Shown: piece after piece, positions 16,805 to 21,614 of the stretch
Numbering within the stretch: position 1 is the first letter of the stretch
How the letters are laid out: each line of letters starts with the position of its first letter
IMG/VR virus record: IMGVR_UViG_3300038701_001310
Span: 1-21,614 of that record
Reading direction: 5' to 3' (one strand)
DNA length: 21,614 nt
DNA from: a virus
Program-made: the position numbers and the translations under genes
Notes under the pieces: model-generated
The model's input: the letters and a program-made list of their open reading frames with translations, nothing else
What the model was told of the DNA's origin: nothing
Database searches by the model: none

Positions 16805-16948
16805 TCAGTACCTCAAGTATGTGTAAGCCGCAGCAACGGCGAGTTGTAGGAACATAACCACCAAAACCAAAAATACCCCATTCATCGGATGACTCTTTCT
16901 CGACCGCATCCCCTTATGCAGTTGGGAAGGTTTGTACTTCTTCTTCAC
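16805..16948 (-). CDS. Small single-span membrane protein, 47 residues, GTG start
   Basis: The - strand reads GTG AAG AAG AAG TAC from 16948 to a TGA at 16805. The N-terminal part is strongly basic (MKKKYKPSQLHKGMRSRKSH) and residues 24-42 (VFLVLVVMFLQLAVAAAYT) form one hydrophobic span, ending YLRY. AGGA sits five bases before the GTG, which overlaps the preceding TAG by one base (TAGTG), a classic coupled start. The stop lies two bases before the next ATG. It fills an otherwise empty gap exactly. It resembles small phage membrane proteins of unknown role; a holin would usually be longer. Internal ATG starts at codons 14 and 22 are alternatives. Confidence 0.6.
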   Translation of the reverse strand: MKKKYKPSQLHKGMRSRKSHPMNGVFLVLVVMFLQLAVAAAYTYLRY

Positions 16949-17577
16949 TAGATTCCTGGCATCCTAGTAGACAAAGCACCCGGCATCGCGGGCTGTGACG
17001 GGGGGTCTCGATCTACGATATCGAGGCCGGGCATTATAGGTTGCAACGGAGGATCTCTATCAACCACACCAAGACCCGGCATCACGGGCGGTGAGGGGGG
17101 TGATTCTATGCCGGGCATTGTTGGCTCATCGTCACCGTGCAGTCTTCTGACAATAGCCCAAGAAAGAGCCTTGCGGATTGTGTCAGCGGTAGAGTTCAGG
17201 ATGACAGGGTACTTGGCCGTATTGTCGCCAAAACTTCCGATGATCGGACCCCTGAAGATCACTAGTCGATATTGATCCTTCATGGTTGCGGTGTATGTGG
17301 CGTTGGGGTTCGTCATAATGACGACACTGTGAACGTCACCTTCTTTTAGCACAGCATCCAGTTCACGGAATAACTCAGGATCATCGCCTTCACTGAACGG
17401 AACTTGCGAACGTCTAAGTATTTCACGAAAGACTTCGGTGACGTTATCTGCATGATAAACCAACGTCTCATCATCACGCTTATGATAACTCACGGTGAGA
17501 TGATCTCTTTCCCGATAGATAAACATCTTTGTACTGTGACGTACAAAAAACCCTTCAAGTGATTCAATCAATCGCAT
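16948..17577 (-). CDS. Unknown protein with repeated MPG tail
   Basis: A 209-residue protein. Residues 1-147 look like a compact alpha/beta domain (MFIYRERDHLTVSYHKRD, VHSVVIMTNPNATYTATM, YRLVIFRGPIIG, a final helix TIRKALSWAIVRRL). Residues 150-209 are disordered and carry five MPG motifs at 154, 166, 182, 198 and 206, with a 16-residue repeat (MPGLGVVDRDPPLQPI then MPGLDIVDRDPPSQPA), ending TRMPGI. The folded part is not recognised. It begins within the last 10 bases of the polymerase gene, so it is coupled to it and may act with it in replication. AGGAA lies nine bases upstream of the ATG. The same motif ends the ssDNA-binding protein and the portal. Confidence 0.8.
   Translation of the reverse strand: MRLIESLEGFFVRHSTKMFIYRERDHLTVSYHKRDDETLVYHADNVTEVFREILRRSQVPFSEGDDPELFRELDAVLKEGDVHSVVIMTNPNATYTATMKDQYRLVIFRGPIIGSFGDNTAKYPVILNSTADTIRKALSWAIVRRLHGDDEPTMPGIESPPSPPVMPGLGVVDRDPPLQPIMPGLDIVDRDPPSQPAMPGALSTRMPGI
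16969..17121 (-). repeat. Degenerate 16-residue repeats (48-base period) with MPG motifs
   Basis: Coding repeat at the C-terminus of the 209-residue protein. The two best units share VVDRDPP/IVDRDPP and MPGL. Codons for MPG vary between copies (cca gga, ccg ggc, ccc ggc, ccg ggt), which points to selection on the peptide rather than on DNA. Confidence 0.7.
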
Positions 17578-19463
17578 ACCAATAATTTCCTTGCTTCTTC
17601 GATGTAGTACAACCAGTTGACGTTATCCCAACGAAAATTCTCTATTTCGTTGGTGATGGTCACGGTCCAGCCCGCTTGAACGCTCATATGACGCTCCCCG
17701 GCTTCTCGTTTTTTAGGTAGTGGTGGCATAACTTTAGTCAGCGAGCTTCCGTCAGTGGACACATAATAACGTGTGGTGTTTTGTATTTGCTTATCACCAT
17801 GTATGAGTTTGCTAGTGCGAGGTATCTTTGCGGTGAGTTGGAAATCCCACGGATTTCTGTGTCTCATGATAAATTTGTCTACCGGTTCACCAGTAATATG
17901 AAAAGCCTCGGCGGCCTTTCGAGAAACCAGATTAGAATGATCTTTGTGCCACGGTAGTTCTCTAGTGTAGGGATCTTCATTGGCCGTGATGTAGGCGTAT
18001 GCACCGATTCTTTTGATTGACCCGTCATCCTTGACCGCAGCATAAGAATTAACGTCTCTGATGAACATTGATTTGTACCGTACACTCTCAAGTTCAAGAC
18101 CGGTGTAGTCCTCCCACATTTTGCATATGTGGTTCATATATTCTACGGCTTTTTTTCTGACCCTGACGGTAAGACCATCGGTATTCATTTGTATGAGTTG
18201 TATATCCGAGTACCTATTGTTCCCCTGATCATAAAGCAACCATTCGGCCAACATGCACAGAAATAGTTGCCCACTCAGGGTTATACTCATGGTGTACTGA
18301 GAATCATAGAAGATGCTGAAAGGTTGATTGCTATCACCGTACACACCGTTTAGTGCCAGTTTAAGCATGGCGTTTTCGGCAGTTTTCTTCGCGTAACCTT
18401 TTCGCATTTCGTACACTTCTTTGTAGATAGCGCAGAAATGTTCAGACAGATGAGCCGGGTAAAGGTTACCCGTGATTGCAAGGTTAGGATAATAGGACGC
18501 TACGTCCCAATCCCAAATTTCCCACTCATCATCTTCGTGCACGGCTGTTTTCTTGAGTGAGCCGTGAATACCGCCGGTTCCGAAGTGACAATCAAAACCA
18601 TCCACAGTAGCGATCAGTTTTTTGAATACACCCTTCGTTTCTACTATTTGCTGTTGTGATAGCCAAGAACGTACACGTTCAAATTCAGGATGCCGATATT
18701 TAATCTTCGGGCTGATACAGACACCAAGATTGATGGAACCTCTTATTGTTTGTTCGGGGTTCCGGTACTCATCATAACACTGAATACCGGCCTCAATCAA
18801 CTTCATCTCAAAGAACTTCTTACCGATCTTGGTGTCATTGAAGTTCAGTACATCACCCATCTTGGGATACTTTTCGGCCAACTCATCTCTAAAGTTGATC
18901 TGATCGATAGACTTCTTGTAAAAGTCTACAGTCTCCGCAACGTCCCGGCAGTTATATTTTATGACCTCGTTCATCTCATGGTCAGTGAGTAACTGGTCAG
19001 GCGGGTACGGAAGATCTTGTACCCTTTTGGATCTCATATTGATGGCAAGTTTTTTTAGACTGGTTGACTTGGCCATGTTATCAAAATGGTGGATGAGGAA
19101 CAAATCGCCCTGTGTGATTATCCTTTGCCTCGGCCAGAGGGTAAAAGCGTTTCGCTCTTGAGACTGAAAGATGGCCTGTGCGAGCGCATAGGCGTCTTCA
19201 GACCTGAACGTGCCTTGTTCTTCAAAAGCTAACAGGAGCCTTTGCACGATGGGCCAGTCAAAATGAATGTTGTTAAATCCAAAAAGTCTAGCACCCCGCT
19301 TTTCAAGTTCTCTAAGGAACCATGCTAGTTGTGCTGACTGATCTATCCTCGCCGACACTTCGAAGATCCATCGTGTGCCGGTTTCGATATGTACAAAGAC
19401 AACCGAAAACATGTTCTTGTACGTTTCGATGTCGTAGGCGTAATCTTTTGACAGATTGCTCAT
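17568..19463 (-). CDS. Family B DNA polymerase with 3'-5' exonuclease
   Basis: A 631-residue replicative polymerase. The exonuclease (1-180) has motif I YDIET (Asp11, Glu13), motif II FNNIHFD (Asp69) and motif III YNCRD (Tyr170, Asp174). The polymerase part has motif A DWDVASYYP (Asp320, Ser323, Tyr325), motif B KLALNGVYG (Lys368, Asn372, Tyr375) and motif C QMNTDG, where Asn427 replaces the usual first Asp of DTD while Asp429 is kept. It is compact for family B and shows no obvious protein-priming insertions. It should copy the phage genome together with the adjacent ssDNA-binding protein. The ATG at 19463 has AAGGG nine bases upstream. It overlaps the next gene by 10 bases. Confidence 0.88.
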   Translation of the reverse strand: MSNLSKDYAYDIETYKNMFSVVFVHIETGTRWIFEVSARIDQSAQLAWFLRELEKRGARLFGFNNIHFDWPIVQRLLLAFEEQGTFRSEDAYALAQAIFQSQERNAFTLWPRQRIITQGDLFLIHHFDNMAKSTSLKKLAINMRSKRVQDLPYPPDQLLTDHEMNEVIKYNCRDVAETVDFYKKSIDQINFRDELAEKYPKMGDVLNFNDTKIGKKFFEMKLIEAGIQCYDEYRNPEQTIRGSINLGVCISPKIKYRHPEFERVRSWLSQQQIVETKGVFKKLIATVDGFDCHFGTGGIHGSLKKTAVHEDDEWEIWDWDVASYYPNLAITGNLYPAHLSEHFCAIYKEVYEMRKGYAKKTAENAMLKLALNGVYGDSNQPFSIFYDSQYTMSITLSGQLFLCMLAEWLLYDQGNNRYSDIQLIQMNTDGLTVRVRKKAVEYMNHICKMWEDYTGLELESVRYKSMFIRDVNSYAAVKDDGSIKRIGAYAYITANEDPYTRELPWHKDHSNLVSRKAAEAFHITGEPVDKFIMRHRNPWDFQLTAKIPRTSKLIHGDKQIQNTTRYYVSTDGSSLTKVMPPLPKKREAGERHMSVQAGWTVTITNEIENFRWDNVNWLYYIEEARKLLVCD

Positions 19464-19521
19464 GTGAAATTGCCCTTTGCACCCTTGACCATTCTTTTTG
19501 CCAAAGTTCCTCGTCTGTCAT
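19312..19521 (-). CDS. Possible leader ORF overlapping the polymerase start
   Basis: A 69-codon frame beginning MTDEELWQKEWSRVQRAISH, with GAGGG five bases before its ATG, a better site than that of the polymerase. The first 20 residues look protein-like, but the rest lies in a shifted frame inside the polymerase gene and looks like out-of-frame sequence. It may be a short coupled leader or be untranslated. Its ribosome binding site lies inside a perfect inverted repeat, which hints at control. Confidence 0.25.
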   Translation of the reverse strand: MTDEELWQKEWSRVQRAISHEQSVKRLRLRHRNVQEHVFGCLCTYRNRHTMDLRSVGEDRSVSTTSMVP

Positions 19522-19562
19522 TTCACCCTCATATAGCTATCAGTTAACCATATGAGGGTGAA
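19522..19562 (-). promoter_or_regulatory. Perfect 13 bp hairpin covering a ribosome binding site upstream of the polymerase
   Basis: TTCACCCTCATAT (19522-19534) and ATATGAGGGTGAA (19550-19562) are perfect complements with a 15-base loop. On the leftward mRNA the second arm contains GAGGG and ends directly against the ATG at 19519-19521. The stem would hide that site. It starts 14 bases after the ssDNA-binding protein stop. There is no U-run, so it is unlikely to be an intrinsic terminator. It could balance ssDNA-binding protein against polymerase, protect the upstream mRNA end, or bind a regulator as duplex DNA. Confidence 0.75.
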
Positions 19563-19575
19563 TCTTTATGAAACG

Positions 19576-20601
19576 TTAAGTTCCGGGCATCCCGGGCATT
19601 GAAGGTCCACCAGCGGCACCCGGCATCCCTTGAGGTTGCCCTTGGGGTTGAACAGCACCCGGATTACCATGAAGGATCTGAGTATGTGGCTGAGCTTGTG
19701 GTTCAGTACCGGATACAGTCCCATGCTGTGCAGGCATAGACTGTACGGGTTGTGTATGGGCAGGTGCCTGATGCTGTTGGACCGGGGCACCTTGGGGGTT
19801 TCCCACAGGCATCCCTTGAGGTTGCCCTTGCGGCATAGCGCCCGGCATCCCTTGAGGTTGTCCTTGTGGCATAGCGCCCGGCATCCCTTGGTGTGAGACA
19901 GGTTGCTGCATGGCAGCTTGTCCAACAGGTTGTTGGGCACCACCGGGCATCCCCTGTTGTGCCGCAAGTGTTCCCACTGGTGTATGAGATGCACCGGGGG
20001 GTAGCACGGCCTGACGATCCGCAAAGGCATCAGAAGCCTTCTGGCCACCAGCAATGGCATCACCATAACCCAACAGACGAATGGCCACCGGGTTCATGTA
20101 GACACCGGCTGTATCATCCACGTTGCCGTTAGGTTGGCTGTTGAACTTCACTTCCATGAAGTCTCCGCGCTTGATGTCAGACAACGGAATTTCCTGATAC
20201 TCCCAATTACAAGCGCTGACCACGAAAGAAGTATTGAACTTGATGATCCAATGGCCCCTGATGTATTCAGGAGTTTCCTTCGGTTGCCCCTTGTCATCAT
20301 ATCGTTGGGCGTCACCGTCTTCGATTTTCCAAGCAAACTTATCTGCACCCAAGCCTTGGTTGATTTGTGCCATGACGGCAGGTGCGTGAGCATATCCCTG
20401 ACTGGCCATATTGAAGATAGCGTTGATCAAATCTGTCATCGCCGGGTCAGTTTTTGGCACAGCAAGTGCGTAATAGAAACGTTGCTTGTCTTCAGGGATT
20501 GGTTTGTTGTAGTAATCCTTATCTTGTTTTTCCGTAAGCGAACCGCTTACAAATCGCCCTGCGGGCGTAAACATGTTTTCCAATTTTACGGTAGCGTTCA
20601 C
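19576..20601 (-). CDS. Phage ssDNA-binding protein (DUF2815-like) with long low-complexity tail
   Basis: A 341-residue protein. Residues 1-185 form the DNA-binding domain: KLENMFTPAGRFVSGSL, RFYYALAVPKTDP, GHWIIKFNTSF, GDFMEVKFNSQPNGN and AGVYMNPVAIRLLGYGD resemble phage ssDNA-binding proteins of the DUF2815/gp2.5-like group (OB fold). Residues about 200-341 are a disordered tail rich in Gln, Pro, Gly and Met with 12-residue repeats (GMPGAMPQGQPQ) and six MPG motifs, ending SMPGMPGT. In other ssDNA-binding proteins such tails recruit partners; here the ending is not the usual acidic tip. The start is GTG at 20601 with AGGAG eight bases upstream. It lies between the nuclease/Acb2-like genes and the polymerase. 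Confidence 0.8.
   Translation of the reverse strand: MNATVKLENMFTPAGRFVSGSLTEKQDKDYYNKPIPEDKQRFYYALAVPKTDPAMTDLINAIFNMASQGYAHAPAVMAQINQGLGADKFAWKIEDGDAQRYDDKGQPKETPEYIRGHWIIKFNTSFVVSACNWEYQEIPLSDIKRGDFMEVKFNSQPNGNVDDTAGVYMNPVAIRLLGYGDAIAGGQKASDAFADRQAVLPPGASHTPVGTLAAQQGMPGGAQQPVGQAAMQQPVSHQGMPGAMPQGQPQGMPGAMPQGQPQGMPVGNPQGAPVQQHQAPAHTQPVQSMPAQHGTVSGTEPQAQPHTQILHGNPGAVQPQGQPQGMPGAAGGPSMPGMPGT
19808..19890 (-). repeat. 36-base tandem repeat in the ssDNA-binding protein tail
   Basis: Units begin at 19808, 19844 and 19880 (third partial), each starting GGCATCCCTTG on the + strand. Each adds 12 residues (GMPGAMPQGQPQ). A related single copy begins at 19622. Near identity of the units suggests recent duplication. 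Confidence 0.85.
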
Positions 20602-20629
20602 TGAATTTTCTCCTGTCAGTGGTTGATGA

Positions 20630-20815
20630 TCACAGTTGGTTCATGATGTGACGTTGTGTCCTCATCACAGCATCTTCAATGTGCGTGTTCGCAATCGCCA
20701 AATCTCGGGAAGCGAACCTGATGGTTCCTTTTTCTGTACCACCGATTGTATGAAGAAGATCGATCAGTTCCTTGGCCTTCTTCTCAAGAGCTTGCCTTTC
20801 CTCCTGTTTAGTCAT
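20630..20815 (-). CDS. Small helical protein resembling the Acb2/Tad1 hairpin family
   Basis: A 61-residue protein predicted as two helices: residues 1-22 (MTKQEERQALEKKAKELIDL) and 35-61, joined by a Gly/Thr turn (TIGGTEKGT). The second helix has SRDLAIANTHIEDAVMRTQRHI, matching the S-R-x-x-L-A-x-T-x-[LI]-E-[DE]-A-x-M pattern I recall from small phage proteins grouped with Acb2/Tad1. Those proteins sequester cyclic nucleotides made by CBASS or related host defences. The call is from pattern memory, not a search, and such short helical proteins are easily confused. It overlaps the nuclease stop (ATGA) and has a very strong GGAAGGAAGGAA ribosome binding tract, so high expression is expected, as suits a sponge. 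Confidence 0.5.
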   Translation of the reverse strand: MTKQEERQALEKKAKELIDLLHTIGGTEKGTIRFASRDLAIANTHIEDAVMRTQRHIMNQL

Positions 20816-21614
20816 TTCCTTCCTTCCTTCCTTTCAAAGAGCTTTCGGTAATAGTCAGGACCAACCGCTCTTATGCGGTGATCGGTACGAGGCTGTTCGG
20901 TAAATCTCTTCAAGAGATCAATGTCAGCACCTCGCCTTTCAGCTTCCGCCACCGTGATCGTCTTTTCTTCGATGATCGGAATACCAATGAGTGCCGATAT
21001 TTCCTTCGGTTTCATTGACTTTATGAATCGTCTCTGTCCGACACCTTGTTCTGAGACATAGCCGGGTAAAACCTCACCTCGGCCAATTCTGGCAATAGCT
21101 TCTGTCTTAATAGCTTTGCGTCTACTGACGATCAACGATTCAGCTTCTTCAAGAAACTTTAGTTCTGTGCACAACTGTTCTCTGGTCAGGTGGTGTATGG
21201 TAGCACCTCTGATAGCATCATAGTTCTGGTAGTTGGCCGATGCGTTCTCTGGACATATACCAGCGGCGGGACAATATCTGCAATGCTTACCGGGTGTCCT
21301 GACGGGATCTTCCTCAAAGCACATTAGACCTGCGGTTTCGATCTGTGATACGAATGTCATCAGTTCGTCTACAGTGATTTCCCAAGTGCGATGGATACCG
21401 TGAGGGTGGGAAGATCTCGGTTGATAAACCCCAATCACAACCTTGTTGATCGTGACGTTCCCTTTAAGCAGCAATCTGACGATGGCCCCGGCATAAATAG
21501 CAATTTGGGTATTCAGGTACGGCTCAACGATGTCATATCCATACTTGAGATCGTCAACGTGCAGCACACCGTTATTGAGAACCGCATAAGCATCAGGCGT
21601 ACCCTGAATAAATC
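20812..21614 (-). CDS. PD-(D/E)XK nuclease, Cas4/RecB-like, DUF2800-type (5' end outside window)
   Basis: The frame remains open to the right edge, so 266 residues are visible and the start lies outside. Catalytic motifs are GTPDAYAV (metal-binding Asp) and LHVDDLKYG (D-x-K), followed by NTQIAIYAGAIV, as in RecB/Cas4-like nucleases. Then GKHCRYCPAAGICPE gives C-X2-C-X5-C, the pattern of the C-terminal Fe-S ligands in Cas4 and AddB; a fourth Cys would be expected in the missing N-terminal part. The C-terminal 120 residues are helical. Phage proteins of this type take part in recombination or end processing beside ssDNA-binding proteins. It is the first visible gene of the leftward operon, coupled to the Acb2-like gene. 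A shorter frame from GTG at 21567 would lack the first catalytic Asp and is not the true start. Confidence 0.8.
   Translation of the reverse strand, partial: FIQGTPDAYAVLNNGVLHVDDLKYGYDIVEPYLNTQIAIYAGAIVRLLLKGNVTINKVVIGVYQPRSSHPHGIHRTWEITVDELMTFVSQIETAGLMCFEEDPVRTPGKHCRYCPAAGICPENASANYQNYDAIRGATIHHLTREQLCTELKFLEEAESLIVSRRKAIKTEAIARIGRGEVLPGYVSEQGVGQRRFIKSMKPKEISALIGIPIIEEKTITVAEAERRGADIDLLKRFTEQPRTDHRIRAVGPDYYRKLFERKEGRK
20816..20830 (-). promoter_or_regulatory. GGAA-repeat ribosome binding tract
   Basis: The leftward mRNA reads AAGGAAGGAAGGAA directly before the ATG at 20815, giving several overlapping Shine-Dalgarno registers. The same bases encode the nuclease C-terminus (KEGRK). Confidence 0.6.

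Noticed and set aside
962-20000. Recurring ATGCCSGG as a DNA element such as a packaging or uptake signal
   Set aside because: Copies are always in frame and read as MPG, occur on the coding strand of both operons, and vary in codon use, so a peptide signal explains them better.
19566-20066. 166-codon - strand frame within the ssDNA-binding protein tail
   Set aside because: It arises because the repeated low-complexity sequence is open in more than one frame; His/Cys-rich content reflects the shifted repeats.
1-21614. A bona fide gene transfer agent cluster
   Set aside because: The tail tip genes are GTA-like, but the window also has a DNA polymerase, ssDNA-binding protein and nuclease operon, a lambda-type portal and a large tailspike, which point to an autonomous phage.

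Overview
The window is part of the genome of a tailed bacteriophage (or prophage) with a long non-contractile tail, a siphovirus-like member of the Caudoviricetes. The tail tip cassette (DUF2460, DUF2163, NlpC/P60 peptidase, giant protein with a GTA TIM barrel, DUF2793) is the kind found in alphaproteobacterial gene transfer agents and their phage relatives. An alphaproteobacterial host, perhaps a marine or rhizobial lineage, is therefore the best inference. No host gene, integrase, tRNA, CRISPR array or IS element was seen.

Layout. From 1 to 16485 every gene is on the + strand and packed with 1-20 base overlaps, forming the late structural operon. In order it holds: the end of a lambda-type portal gene; a fused HK97-type prohead protease and major capsid gene with a strong internal start, followed by a rho-independent terminator; a small head-associated protein with a Lys/Ala/Pro tail; a gpFII-like head-tail joining protein; a tail terminator candidate; the tail tube protein; a tail assembly chaperone pair made by a programmed -1 frameshift on A AAA AAG; the tape measure protein; the distal tail protein; a tailspike with beta-helix and Asp-box propeller; the hub protein with four cysteines; a cell wall peptidase; the 1458-residue hub/TIM-barrel protein with a lectin-like C-terminal domain; and a DUF2793 protein.

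From 16482 to the right end every gene is on the - strand and is read toward the structural operon. In transcription order these are: a PD-(D/E)XK (Cas4/RecB-like) nuclease cut by the window edge; a 61-residue protein resembling the Acb2/Tad1 hairpin family of anti-CBASS/Thoeris sponges; a ssDNA-binding protein with a long Met/Pro/Gly/Gln tail; a hairpin covering a ribosome binding site; a compact family B DNA polymerase; an unknown 209-residue protein with a repeated MPG tail; a 47-residue membrane protein with a GTG start; and a small Cys-rich protein. The two transcription units collide, with stop codons overlapping by four bases at 16482-16485. No stretch over 300 bases lacks a gene.

The most unusual signal is a short MPG(L/I/A) peptide motif. 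It recurs at the ends, or in disordered parts, of five unrelated proteins: portal, protease/capsid, small head protein, the 209-residue unknown and the ssDNA-binding protein. It is absent from all tail proteins and the polymerase. This suggests a shared recognition tag linking head and replication proteins.
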